A stretch of 64,000 bases of DNA from Chryseobacterium camelliae. GTDB taxonomy: Bacteria > Bacteroidota > Bacteroidia > Flavobacteriales > Weeksellaceae. The DNA lies in assembly GCF_030818575.1 (NCBI RefSeq), contig NZ_JAUTAL010000001.1, forward strand, positions 3,162,001 through 3,226,000, in the 5' to 3' direction. Position numbers and translations under genes: made by a program. This document shows positions 54,494 to 62,484 of this stretch, piece after piece (the first letter of the stretch is position 1; each line of letters starts with the position of its first letter). The notes beneath the pieces are model-generated. The model was given only the letters and a program-made list of their open reading frames with translations. It did not search any database and was not told the origin of the DNA.

Positions 54494-54833
54494 ATTTACC
54501 GAGCAATTTTCTGAGGAATGCAATCTCCTCATCTTTATCCTTAAGCCGCTGCTCATACTGTTCTACTAGCTTTTCTGGGTGTTGATTTTGATAAATAAAT
54601 CCACTATGATCTCCATTAGTACTGTTAATAGTAATATTATCACCGCTCAGGAAATCCAGCACACTGACTTCCAGCGCCTTTGCAATATCTTCCACCTGAT
54701 GAAAATCCGGTTTGGTTTTATCATTTTCAAAATTGGAATAGGTCTTCTGGGAAACCTGGAGCACTTCTGCCAGGTATTCCTGCGTAAAGTTTTTATTGAT
54801 CCTCGCTTTTTTCAGTTTTTCTCCCAGTGTCAT
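54492..54833 (-). CDS. XRE-family helix-turn-helix regulator
   Basis: 113 aa from ATG 54833 (MTLGEKLKKA); an upstream TTG at 54854 is excluded because it overlaps the promoter element. Residues ~5-60 are the HTH: LKKARINKNFTQEYLAEVLQ, VSQKTYSNFENDKTKPDF (recognition helix), and VEDIAKALEVSVLDFL. The C-terminal ~50 residues contain a coiled coil (LVEQYEQRLKDKDEEIAFLRKLL) for dimerisation. The target genes are unknown; it is divergent from the JAMM-like lipoprotein gene at 54989, which it may control. Monocistronic. Confidence 0.9.
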   Translation of the reverse strand: MTLGEKLKKARINKNFTQEYLAEVLQVSQKTYSNFENDKTKPDFHQVEDIAKALEVSVLDFLSGDNITINSTNGDHSGFIYQNQHPEKLVEQYEQRLKDKDEEIAFLRKLLGK

Positions 54834-54851
54834 AGCATAATGTATTTTTAT

Positions 54852-54859
54852 CAAAAGTA
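54852..54859 (-). promoter_or_regulatory. -7 promoter element of the XRE regulator
   Basis: Minus strand reads TACTTTTG, matching TAnnTTTG, 19 bp before ATG 54833. It overlaps an in-frame TTG and rules it out as start. Confidence 0.6.
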
Positions 54860-54988
54860 CATATTTTTTTCTTTCAGAAAAAGGCTACGGAAATCAGTAA
54901 TTTTTTACTGTATTTTCTCAGATTGTTTTTCACACCTTTGTAGAATAAGAAAAATAATATATCTTTAACCTACTAAAAACCAAAACTT

Positions 54989-56290
54989 ATGATGAGAAAA
55001 TTAATTTCGTGGCTGTCTTTCATGATGGCCTTCTCCCTTGTACTGCTTTCCTGCGTCCATGATGAGATCTATACGGCCTCTGATCCGGCTTCTAAGGAAT
55101 ACCATTCCAAAAGTGTCTTCAGAGAAGATGAAAAATACATTAAAAATGTAATGCAGATCTATTTTGAACATGAAGCTGAGATTAAAAAAGGAAATGCCGT
55201 ACCTTTATGGGACTATGCCATGACCATGGGAAACTATGATGAAAGCTTTTTAATTGTCCCTTTGGCAGAAGGAGGAAAAGTTACCGCCTGTCTTCAGGTT
55301 CCAAGAAACGGAGATCACGTTACTTTCCTGGAGGATCGTGACTCTGAACATATTAAATTCTTCCAGAGGTATATTGCTTCTAAAAAAAGAAAAGCTGTAA
55401 AATCAGAGCCTTACAGTTCAGCTGAAAGTAAAGGAATTACAGAGTGCCAGATCTCTGCGGTATCCATGTGGTATCCTGCAGATGAATACGGATCCAATGC
55501 CGGGCATTGGGAAACCAATTATATTGTTACCTGTCCTCCTGAGCCAACCGATGGAGACGGAAACGGAGGCGGAGAACAGCCTACCTACCCTTATCCGGGA
55601 GGAGGAGGAAGCACAAGCCCGCAGAATCCTAAAAATCCCTGTGATAAGTTGAAGAATCAATCACAGAACCAGGCTTTTAAAAATAAAGTAGCTGCATTGG
55701 ATAAACCTGAAGTATTAAATTATGATCATGAAATGGGTTACGCCGCAGGATATCCGCCTGCTAACACAGGCGTTACCGGGACACAATATCCTCCTATGGA
55801 AAATACATTAGGCTCACATTCTGTCTCATTACCAGATGGCAACCAATATTTTGGATTCATGCATACACATAACAACGAAAGTAATGGAGGAATTCCTGTA
55901 AAGATCTTTTCCCCTGCCGATTTAGCTACTTTCTTAACTAGTTGTGTCGCTAACGCAGATGCACATGGAAGTATTGGAGACGCTTTTGCAATGGTAGTTA
56001 CTTCTGAAGGAAATTATATGTTACAGTATACTGGTAGTTCTTCTGGCTTTGGAATTGGATCCAATACTATTAAGTTTTGGAAGTTATGGTATGAAAGAGA
56101 AATAAAAGCAATTCAAGATGAAGATGGAACAATCAATCAAAATAAAGTTGAAAACCTATTTTTAAGATTTTTAAAAGAAAAAGTAAAAATAGATGGTATA
56201 GAATTATACCAGATAGCTAAGACAACAGGCCAGGCTCAAAAATTGAATCTGAATAATGATAATACTGTAGTCTCTATTCCATGTCCCTAA
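54989..56290 (+). CDS. Lipoprotein with a JAMM/MPN-like metal-binding motif
   Basis: 433 aa. Lipobox LLSC (Cys22). The first ~150 mature residues are helical/charged; a Gly/Pro/Ser-rich linker follows (~185-212, including DGDGNGGGE). Residues ~225-345 carry FGFMHTHNNESNGG and KIFSPADLATF: His292, His294, Ser308 and Asp311 give HxH...SxxD, the JAMM zinc site, although the spacing between the second His and Ser is 13 rather than the usual 7. A JAMM-like domain in an exported lipoprotein would be a metalloisopeptidase or deamidase-type enzyme; this is tentative. Composition becomes AT-rich in the last ~250 bp. Two paralogous small lipoproteins follow within 16 and ~30 bp. Confidence 0.65.
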   Translation: MMRKLISWLSFMMAFSLVLLSCVHDEIYTASDPASKEYHSKSVFREDEKYIKNVMQIYFEHEAEIKKGNAVPLWDYAMTMGNYDESFLIVPLAEGGKVTACLQVPRNGDHVTFLEDRDSEHIKFFQRYIASKKRKAVKSEPYSSAESKGITECQISAVSMWYPADEYGSNAGHWETNYIVTCPPEPTDGDGNGGGEQPTYPYPGGGGSTSPQNPKNPCDKLKNQSQNQAFKNKVAALDKPEVLNYDHEMGYAAGYPPANTGVTGTQYPPMENTLGSHSVSLPDGNQYFGFMHTHNNESNGGIPVKIFSPADLATFLTSCVANADAHGSIGDAFAMVVTSEGNYMLQYTGSSSGFGIGSNTIKFWKLWYEREIKAIQDEDGTINQNKVENLFLRFLKEKVKIDGIELYQIAKTTGQAQKLNLNNDNTVVSIPCP

Positions 56291-56306
56291 AAGTAAAAAA
56301 ATTATT

Positions 56307-56867
56307 ATGAAAAAAATACTTATAATCATATCCATTCACTTGATACTCTTAAGTTGTGCTCAGGTGTACCCTTTGAACACCAATACTGATGTACCAACCG
56401 ATGCTTATATTAAGGATCTTAATAACGAACTTATCCCATATGAAGGAACCTGGAAAGGTACATGGGACAATAAGACCATTTTTATTTATTTAAAAAAAAT
56501 AAAAAAATATTTGGATCATAGGGAAAACAATCCTTATTACAAAGATATATTAATTGGAAAATTCAAAGTTATAGATTCCAATGGCCAAGTTTTATTTGAT
56601 AACACTAATCTATCTGATAATGATGCTAAGATTGAAGGAACTCGTTTTTTTTCTATACCATATAAGAAATATTCGTTATTTTATTTGGATCCAGATATTT
56701 GTAATTCTACTGGTGATATATTAATAAAGTTTTTAAATAATGCTTCAACACAATTAGACTGGAAGTTTTCAGATACAACCGATATTATTGATTCTTCATG
56801 TCAATATTATAATGCCAATCAATTTCCCCAGCCGCTGCCTAAAGAAATTATTTTAACTAAACAATAA
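56307..56867 (+). CDS. Small lipoprotein (DUF6705-like), paralogue A
   Basis: 186 aa, lipobox LLSC (Cys17). After a short linker the core reads YEGTWKGTWDNKTIFIYLKKI, YKDILIGKFKVIDSNGQVLFDNTNL, AKIEGTRFF, YSLFYLDPDICNSTGDILI and LDWKFSD. It ends PLPKEIILTKQ. I recall similar proteins as DUF6705 of Chryseobacterium (number from memory). Beta-rich, with a possible disulfide (Cys in DPDIC and DSSC). It starts 16 bp after the JAMM-like lipoprotein and is followed by a hairpin. A periplasmic-face partner or protector of the preceding protein is possible but unproven. Confidence 0.65.
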   Translation: MKKILIIISIHLILLSCAQVYPLNTNTDVPTDAYIKDLNNELIPYEGTWKGTWDNKTIFIYLKKIKKYLDHRENNPYYKDILIGKFKVIDSNGQVLFDNTNLSDNDAKIEGTRFFSIPYKKYSLFYLDPDICNSTGDILIKFLNNASTQLDWKFSDTTDIIDSSCQYYNANQFPQPLPKEIILTKQ

Positions 56868-56871
56868 TGTG

Positions 56872-56891
56872 AAGCCCCGGAAATGGGGCTT
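56872..56891 (+). terminator. Hairpin after paralogue A
   Basis: Stem AAGCCCC (56872-56878) with GGGGCTT (56885-56891), loop GGAAAT. An ATG at 56883 lies inside this hairpin, so translation of the next gene begins later. A weaker copy follows paralogue B. Confidence 0.6.
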
Positions 56892-56897
56892 TGTCTG

Positions 56898-57452
56898 ATG
56901 ATGAAAATTATATTTTTATTAATACTATTTAGTTTTGCTTTATCTTGCAAAGCTCAACAAATTTATTCTCTAAGACCTAAAGAAATAGATCTTCCAGAAA
57001 ATTCTTATGAAAAAGATACTAATAATGAACTTCTAGATTATGTAGGAACTTGGAACAATAAAATTATTACCATCACTTTTAAGAAAATTACTAATAAATA
57101 TGACACGACTTTTAAGCATTATAGAGATTACTTAATAGGAAAGTTTATTGTAAAAGATTCTAATGGAAATATTTTATTTGACAATACAAATCTTTCTGAT
57201 GATCAAGCTAAAATTGAAGGCGTAAGTTTTAGAAAATATGGGACTAAATATTCTTTGATATATATTGACCCTGATTTATGTCATATGACAGGCAGCGCAA
57301 GAATTAGTTTTACAGATGCAACTAAAACAAAGCTGGAATGGAAATATTCCCAAGATAATGACTGGGTAGAAAATGAATGTTTTTATCATGGCCTTCCTTA
57401 TTCACAAAGACCAGAACCTCTGCCTTCAAATATTATTTTGACAAGACAATAA
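56898..57452 (+). CDS. Small lipoprotein (DUF6705-like), paralogue B
   Basis: About 184 aa from ATG 56898 (or 56901); an ATG at 56883 is inside a hairpin and gives a poor signal. Lipobox ALSC near residue 15. The core repeats paralogue A: YVGTWNNKIITITFKKITNK, YRDYLIGKFIVKDSNGNILFDNTNLSDD, AKIEGVSF, YSLIYIDPDLCHMTGSARI, LEWKYSQDNDWVENEC, and the end PLPSNIILTRQ. Conserved cysteines match those of A. The two arose by tandem duplication, with a hairpin between. AT-rich like A. Function unknown. Confidence 0.65.
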   Translation: MMKIIFLLILFSFALSCKAQQIYSLRPKEIDLPENSYEKDTNNELLDYVGTWNNKIITITFKKITNKYDTTFKHYRDYLIGKFIVKDSNGNILFDNTNLSDDQAKIEGVSFRKYGTKYSLIYIDPDLCHMTGSARISFTDATKTKLEWKYSQDNDWVENECFYHGLPYSQRPEPLPSNIILTRQ

Positions 57453-57455
57453 TGC

Positions 57456-57477
57456 GAATCTCCTGAAATGGGGCTTC
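57456..57477 (+). repeat. Degenerate hairpin after paralogue B
   Basis: GAATCTCC / GGGGCTTC around TGAAAT, 4 bp after the stop. The same loop and right arm as the hairpin after paralogue A show that the gene and its trailing hairpin were duplicated together. Confidence 0.5.
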
Positions 57478-57541
57478 ATTTAATAAATGTAAATATTATT
57501 ATTCAGTGCAATAATTTTTGTATAGTACAAATACAGACGTA

Positions 57542-58369
57542 ATGAAAAAACAAATTAGAATTCAAACTCCCTGCCCTGAAAACTGGGACCATATGCAGAA
57601 TACTTCTGACGGAAAATTCTGCGAAAAATGCTCCAAATGCGTGGTTGATTTTACAGATAAAACAGATGAGCAGGTAGAGAAGATTATAGGAGATGCTGGA
57701 GGAAGAGAAATATGCGGCAGAATTTCCATTCGGTCATTATCTGTGGCAACAGCAGGAATTGTTCTTATTACCAATCTTACATTCATACAGGCTCAAACTA
57801 AAAGTAATCCCGGAGTTAATACTGAACAAAAGATAGACCGTATTACAAAAGTTTCGGGTAAGCTTACTTTTAAAAGGGCTAAAAAGGGGATAGCGGATGC
57901 TGAGGTATTCTTTATCTGTAAATCGAAATACATTAAAACAAAAACGGATAAAGACGGAAATTTCGTTTTAAACATTCCAAATGATTTGATCAGGAGAAAA
58001 AATGTTTTGTACTTTAGTTTTAACCAATTAAATGATGAAACCTATAAAAATTTAGACAGAGCACCTTCCAGTCTGATGAATGGTGATATTTATGAAAATA
58101 CATCTGTTATTTTTACTAAAAAGGAACAAATTAAAGAAAGGGAATTTCAGATAGATTCACAGCATGCCTATGTAGGAGGCATTGCTGTTATGGAAGAAAG
58201 GCCACCTGATTACTATTATTTTGATGGGAAAAGCATCAGTAAAAACAAGTTTGAAAAGTTGAAAAAAGGAAATCCGGACTATCAGTTTTTCACTTTCAAT
58301 GGTAAAGAGGCTGAAGTAATAGCAGGAAAGAATTATCTCGAAACTGTCCAGTTGCTATTTTCAAAGTGA
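57542..58369 (+). CDS. Membrane protein: cytoplasmic Cys cluster + TM + carboxypeptidase-regulatory-like domain, paralogue 1
   Basis: 275 aa from ATG 57542; a TTG at 57518 is a weaker choice. The N-terminus has five cysteines at 11, 27, 30, 33 and 58 (TPCPENWDHM, GKFCEKCSKCVVDF, EICGR), a likely zinc-binding cluster on the cytoplasmic side. One membrane segment follows (TAGIVLITNLTFIQAQ, ~69-84). Residues ~100-185 form a CarboxypepD_reg-like domain (KVSGKLTFKRAKKGIADAEV, KTKTDKDGNFVLNIPNDLI). The rest is short and charged. Its first ~180 nt are nearly identical to the next gene. A metal cluster inside and a sandwich domain outside suggest signal transfer, but that is inference. Confidence 0.7.
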   Translation: MKKQIRIQTPCPENWDHMQNTSDGKFCEKCSKCVVDFTDKTDEQVEKIIGDAGGREICGRISIRSLSVATAGIVLITNLTFIQAQTKSNPGVNTEQKIDRITKVSGKLTFKRAKKGIADAEVFFICKSKYIKTKTDKDGNFVLNIPNDLIRRKNVLYFSFNQLNDETYKNLDRAPSSLMNGDIYENTSVIFTKKEQIKEREFQIDSQHAYVGGIAVMEERPPDYYYFDGKSISKNKFEKLKKGNPDYQFFTFNGKEAEVIAGKNYLETVQLLFSK

Positions 58370-58397
58370 AAGTTGAATCTCTTATTATCCACATTCG

Positions 58398-59219
58398 ATG
58401 AAAAAACAGTTTAAAATTCAAACTCCCTGCCCTGAAGTCTGGGACCATATGCAGGATACTCCTGACGGAAAATTCTGCGAAAAGTGCTCCAAATGCGTGG
58501 TTGATTTTACAAATAAAACAGATCAGCAGGTACATAAGATTATTGGAGATGCTGGGGAAAGAGAAATATGCGGCAGGATTTATACAAAGCCCCTATCTAT
58601 TGTGGCGGCAGGAATAATTCTTGTGACTCATCTCAGCCTGGTACAAGCCCAGACTAAGAGTAATCCTGAATTTCTTACAGAAGCCACGTCATCCCATATG
58701 ACGAAAATTTCAGGCAGGTTAATTTTCGGAGAGACCCAACAACCTATTCCAAATGCTGATGCTTTTTTTATTACAAAACACAGATTTTTAAAATCAACGA
58801 CAAATGAAAATGGCTATTTTTCATTAGAAATCCCCGATGATCTTTTGGAAGATGAAAATGTATTGTATCTTAATTTCGATAATTTAAACGAGAAACGAAG
58901 AAAAGAACACAACGAAAAAGATACGATAATCGGACATAATTACGGGGATCAAACAATCATTTTTTCAAAAAATGAACGCATTGAAAACAGACTATTTCAG
59001 GTTGGCCATAAAGTATTTGAAATGGGAGCAGTATTCATCGTAAAAGACCCGCCCCCGAACTATTATTACTTTAACGGTAAAAGAATGGATCAAATAAAAT
59101 TTGAACAGCTGCACAAAGAAAACCCCGAATATCCGTATTTTGTATTTGAAGGAAAAGCAGCCGACATTATTTCACAGGACACATCTATAGATCAACTTTA
59201 TCTACTCTATTCAAAATAA
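58398..59219 (+). CDS. Membrane protein: cytoplasmic Cys cluster + TM + carboxypeptidase-regulatory-like domain, paralogue 2
   Basis: 273 aa. Same plan as the preceding gene: cysteines in TPCPEVWDHM, GKFCEKCSKCVVDF and EICGR; a membrane segment VAAGIILVTHLSLVQAQ; and a CarboxypepD_reg-like domain (KISGRLIFGETQQPIPNADA, STTNENGYFSLEIPDDLLED). The C-terminus has PPNYYYFNGKRMDQIKFEQL, also matching paralogue 1 (PPDYYYFDGKSI). It starts 28 bp after paralogue 1. The N-terminal codons are almost unchanged at the DNA level while the extracytoplasmic half is diverged, so the two halves evolved at different rates. A terminator follows. Confidence 0.7.
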   Translation: MKKQFKIQTPCPEVWDHMQDTPDGKFCEKCSKCVVDFTNKTDQQVHKIIGDAGEREICGRIYTKPLSIVAAGIILVTHLSLVQAQTKSNPEFLTEATSSHMTKISGRLIFGETQQPIPNADAFFITKHRFLKSTTNENGYFSLEIPDDLLEDENVLYLNFDNLNEKRRKEHNEKDTIIGHNYGDQTIIFSKNERIENRLFQVGHKVFEMGAVFIVKDPPPNYYYFNGKRMDQIKFEQLHKENPEYPYFVFEGKAADIISQDTSIDQLYLLYSK

Positions 59220-59224
59220 AAAAG

Positions 59225-59250
59225 AAAACCTCAGCAATCCTGAGGTTTTT
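59225..59250. terminator. Bidirectional terminator between convergent genes
   Basis: 10-bp stem AAAACCTCAG (59225-59234) with CTGAGGTTTT (59240-59249), loop CAATC. Confidence 0.85.
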
Positions 59251-59256
59251 TATCTG

Positions 59257-60420
59257 TTAATGGTACGTATCAAAAATATGCTTGAAAATCGCTTTGTCTT
59301 CTTCCGTTAAAGCGACTTTCCTCCTCGCCATGGCACGTTCCGCCACTTCGTAGGCTTTATCCAGCTTGAAGCGTTCATCTTCCTTCCTTCCGCCCCAGGA
59401 AAAGTTTTCTACCAGGTTCGGCGGGAAGCCTTCCCGGAAGATATTGGAGGCTACGCCAACTACGGTTCCGGTATTCAGCTGGGTATTGATGGCCGTTTTG
59501 GAATGGTCGCCCATGATCAGGCCGGCAAACTGGAGGCCTGTATCTTCAAATGCTTTGGTACGGTAACTCCAGAGCCTTACGTGGCTGTAGTTGTTTTTCA
59601 GGTTGGAGGAATTGGTATCGGCGCCGAAGTTGCACCACTCCCCGATCACGGAATTCCCGATGAATCCGTCGTGGCCTTTGCTGGTATATCCGAAAATAAT
59701 GATGTTGTTCACCTCACCGCCTACTTTGCAATGCGGACCAATGGTTGTGGCGCCATAAATTTTAGCCCCAAGGTTAAACTTGGATTCTTCACCCAGAACA
59801 ATCGGGCCACGGAGATGGCAGCCCTCCATCACTTCTGCATTTTTCCCGATATAGATTTTCCCGGTTTTCGTATTGAGGGTAGAAAACTCGATTTCCGCAC
59901 CTTCTTCAATAAACAGGTCTTTCTTATCGCCTAAAAATCCATTGGTTGATGACAGTTTCTGTGAAGTCCGCCCGTTGGTCAGCAATTCAAAATCAAAATC
60001 AATCGCTTGTTTATTATAGGTAAAAAGGTCGGAGGGTTTTTTAAAGAAGATCAGCTCCTCTTTAATATCCGTCATTTTTTCAATCTGATGGAGTGAAAAA
60101 CCTTCCATATTGATTTTTGCAGCAATCAGTTCATCTTCGTATACCAGAGCTTCTCCCTGCTTCAGGTCTTTGATCTGCCGGATCACCGTTTCTGTCGGTA
60201 AAAAATTGGTTACGAGGAAAAGGCTCTCCTTTTTTTCCGGTTCCGGGAATTTCTTCTGAAGGTACGTTTCCGTAAAATAAGACACCTCTGTGGTATCGAG
60301 GATTTTCTGCCATCTTTCCGCAAATGTGAGGATCCCGCAGCGCATGGCTGCCACAGGGCGGGTGAAAGTCAGTGGAAGAAAATCTTCCCAGTATTGAGCA
60401 TCTGAAAATACCAATTGCAT
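59257..60420 (-). CDS. GlmU-like sugar nucleotidyltransferase
   Basis: 387 aa. The N-terminal ~150 residues (MQLVFSDAQYWEDFLPLTFTRPVAAMRCG) are the short nucleotidyltransferase-like domain of the Bacteroidota GlmU family. The C-terminal half has left-handed beta-helix repeats: IYIGKNAEVMEGCHLRGPIVLGE, IIIFGYTSKGHDGFIGNSVIGEWCNFGADTNSSNLKNNY and HSKTAINTQLNTGTVVGVASNIF. Classical GlmU makes UDP-GlcNAc from glucosamine-1-P; this family member is smaller (387 vs ~455) and its substrate is not certain. It is a candidate for lipopolysaccharide or peptidoglycan precursor supply. Convergent with the paralogue pair; no operon partner. Confidence 0.82.
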   Translation of the reverse strand: MQLVFSDAQYWEDFLPLTFTRPVAAMRCGILTFAERWQKILDTTEVSYFTETYLQKKFPEPEKKESLFLVTNFLPTETVIRQIKDLKQGEALVYEDELIAAKINMEGFSLHQIEKMTDIKEELIFFKKPSDLFTYNKQAIDFDFELLTNGRTSQKLSSTNGFLGDKKDLFIEEGAEIEFSTLNTKTGKIYIGKNAEVMEGCHLRGPIVLGEESKFNLGAKIYGATTIGPHCKVGGEVNNIIIFGYTSKGHDGFIGNSVIGEWCNFGADTNSSNLKNNYSHVRLWSYRTKAFEDTGLQFAGLIMGDHSKTAINTQLNTGTVVGVASNIFREGFPPNLVENFSWGGRKEDERFKLDKAYEVAERAMARRKVALTEEDKAIFKHIFDTYH

Positions 60421-60583
60421 GTTATTGAAATTAGAAGTTAGATATTTAATATTTTTAAGCCTGAAACAAAAAATGAAGCATGATCATTCATAATAGCTGC
60501 TGTTCTTCCTGCTTTACGGCAGAAACAAAAATACGAATACTATCGCTAATTTCCTGCCTGGATGAGAATTATCCGGAAACAAA

Positions 60584-60610
60584 AAAGTCTCCCGGAATCC
60601 GGAAGACTTT
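60584..60610 (-). terminator. Terminator of rpmE
   Basis: AAAGTCTCCCGG (60584-60595) pairs with CCGGAAGACTTT (60599-60610), one mismatch, and an A-run at the left is the T-tract on the minus strand. Confidence 0.75.
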
Positions 60611-60630
60611 TATATGGTAACATCAAAAAA

Positions 60631-60882
60631 TTACTTAGCGAATTTTTTGTATTTGTTCATGAACTTATCTACTCTACCTGCAGTATCAACCAACTTCACT
60701 TTTCCTGTGTAGAATGGGTGAGAAGTAGAAGAGATCTCCATTTTGATCAATGGGTACTCCTGTCCTTCATATTCAATGGTATCTTTTGTTTCTGCAGTAG
60801 ATTTGCAAAGAAACACCTCGTCGTTACTCATATCTTTGAAAACAACAAGTCTATAATTTTCTGGGTGAATTCCGTTTTTCAT
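60631..60882 (-). CDS. rpmE: 50S ribosomal protein bL31, type B
   Basis: 83 aa from ATG 60882 ([19 protein letters not shown]); upstream in-frame codons at 60966 are not starts because they lie next to the promoter. The type B form lacks the zinc-binding cysteines (only one Cys, in [10 protein letters not shown]) and has the characteristic [29 protein letters not shown] ending. It joins the central protuberance of the 50S subunit and the bridge to the 30S. Type B is the zinc-independent form. The leader of ~80 nt between promoter and start may hold regulation; I see no clear structure. Confidence 0.95.
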   Translation of the reverse strand: MKNGIHPENYRLVVFKDMSNDEVFLCKSTAETKDTIEYEGQEYPLIKMEISSTSHPFYTGKVKLVDTAGRVDKFMNKYKKFAK

Positions 60883-60963
60883 AATACAATTTTTAAAATC
60901 TTTGAAAAAATTAAATTTTGCTTTCGAAATAGTAATGGATATTTCTCTGCTAATTTTAGGTTG

Positions 60964-60971
60964 CAAAAGTA
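60964..60971 (-). promoter_or_regulatory. -7 promoter element of rpmE
   Basis: Minus strand reads TACTTTTG, matching TAnnTTTG, 82 bp before ATG 60882. Confidence 0.6.
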
Positions 60972-61043
60972 CAACATTTTTTTAAATATCCAAACGGCCG
61001 ATTCAATAATTTTTTCATAATAAGAAATTCAAAGTATTTTCGT

Positions 61044-61051
61044 TACATTTG
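61044..61051 (+). promoter_or_regulatory. -7 promoter element of the 61075 operon
   Basis: TACATTTG, matching TAnnTTTG, 23 bp before the ATG at 61075. Confidence 0.6.
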
Positions 61052-61074
61052 AAATCTGTTTAAACATAATTTCA

Positions 61075-62484
61075 ATGAAATTCAAACTATTACTGGCTTT
61101 TTCTTTCTGGATGCTTGTTATGGCGGTATCCTGTAATAAGGATGACATTAATTTTGATACGCCTTCCCAGGCACTGAGGTTTTCCAAGGATACGGTCTTC
61201 TGTGATACAGTATACCATCAGGTACGTTCTGAAACGTATGCCGTAAAGGTTTATAACAATGAAGACAAAGATGTGCTGATCCCAAGAATCAATCTTGAAA
61301 AAGGAGCATCCTCTCTTTATAAGATCAATGTAGACGGGAAATCCGGTTATGATTTTAAAAATGTTCCGCTGAGGAAGAAAGACAGCCTTTATATTTTTGT
61401 TGAAATTGCACCTGAAGCTTCCGGTCCCCAGGCGATTGCTGAAGACAGGATCTTATTTGACAGCCCCGCCGGACAACAGCACGTGACCTTGTTCTCTGTA
61501 GTTCAGGATGCAGAATTTTTTATCCAGACGCCCAACAATTCCAATACCATCAGCGGAAATACAACTTGGACCAATAACAAAGCGAAAATCATTTATGGTG
61601 ACCTGACGATCAATTCTGGCGTAACATTAGACATCCAGGCCGGAACCAAAGTATATTTCCATAAAAACAGCGGGATGAAAGTCTCTTCAGGTGCCACCCT
61701 GAACATCAATGGTGCCCTGAATAATGAAGTGGTCCTCCGCGGCGACCGCAACGATCCTTATTATGATACGATCCCTAAAAACTGGAATTCGATACGGATG
61801 CAGGCCAACTCCAACCTCAACATGAATTTCGCCAGGCTTTTCGGAGGTACGAATGGTATTGAAATGAGACAGGCGAATGCCAACATCAGCAATTCGTTTA
61901 TCCATACGTTCCAGGATTACGGGCTGTATGCCGTAGCGTCTACCGTAAATGCCAGAAACCTGGTGATGAATAACTGCGGGGAATCCTGCATCGGCATTTT
62001 CAAAGGCGGAAATCATAGCTATACCCATGCCACTATTGCCAACTATTCCGGAACCATGGGTTCACGCAACAGGAACGGTATTTTTGCCGGCAATGAATGG
62101 AAAAATGATGCCGGACAGACAGAACAGGGCGCTTTGCAACAACTGAATATCAGGAACTGCATCGTCTATTCTGACCGGGATAATGCCGTGAATTTCGAAC
62201 CTACGATGGGACAGCAGTTTAACTTTCTGATCCAGAATTCCCTCCTGAAATATTCAGGCACATCAGAAGCCGGCTTCACATTCGATAATAATCCGAATGT
62301 GGTACAGAGCCTTAAAAACCAGGATCCGCTTTTCGTGAACTATTTCATAGCCCACCAGAACTTACGGGTACGGCAAAACTCACCAGCGCGCGGAAAAGGA
62401 AATGTTTCCGTAGCCGCAACCGTCCCTCTTGATATCGTAAATGCATCCAGAACTTCAAACCCTACCCTAGGCGCCTATCAATAA
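61075..62484 (+). CDS. Lipoprotein with right-handed beta-helix-like repeats
   Basis: 469 aa. Lipobox AVSC (Cys20). Residues ~30-150 form an Ig-like/abnormal-spindle-like sandwich (VRSETYAVKVYNNEDKDV, DSLYIFVEIAPEASGP, ILFDSPAGQQHVTLFSVV). From ~165 the sequence has repeating hydrophobic strands with Asn/Gly turns (IIYGDLTINSGVTLDIQAGT, MKVSSGATLNINGALNNEV, NLNMNFARLFGGTNGIEM, ANANISNSFIHTFQDYGL), as in pectate-lyase-like beta helices. No catalytic Asp cluster is evident. It ends RTSNPTLGAYQ, directly overlapping the ATG of the MazG-like gene by one base, so it heads that operon. Surface role unknown. Confidence 0.75.
   Translation: MKFKLLLAFSFWMLVMAVSCNKDDINFDTPSQALRFSKDTVFCDTVYHQVRSETYAVKVYNNEDKDVLIPRINLEKGASSLYKINVDGKSGYDFKNVPLRKKDSLYIFVEIAPEASGPQAIAEDRILFDSPAGQQHVTLFSVVQDAEFFIQTPNNSNTISGNTTWTNNKAKIIYGDLTINSGVTLDIQAGTKVYFHKNSGMKVSSGATLNINGALNNEVVLRGDRNDPYYDTIPKNWNSIRMQANSNLNMNFARLFGGTNGIEMRQANANISNSFIHTFQDYGLYAVASTVNARNLVMNNCGESCIGIFKGGNHSYTHATIANYSGTMGSRNRNGIFAGNEWKNDAGQTEQGALQQLNIRNCIVYSDRDNAVNFEPTMGQQFNFLIQNSLLKYSGTSEAGFTFDNNPNVVQSLKNQDPLFVNYFIAHQNLRVRQNSPARGKGNVSVAATVPLDIVNASRTSNPTLGAYQ

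Noticed and set aside
59366-59934. Plus-strand frames opposite the GlmU-like gene
   Set aside because: Shadows of the beta-helix repeats on the other strand; no independent evidence.
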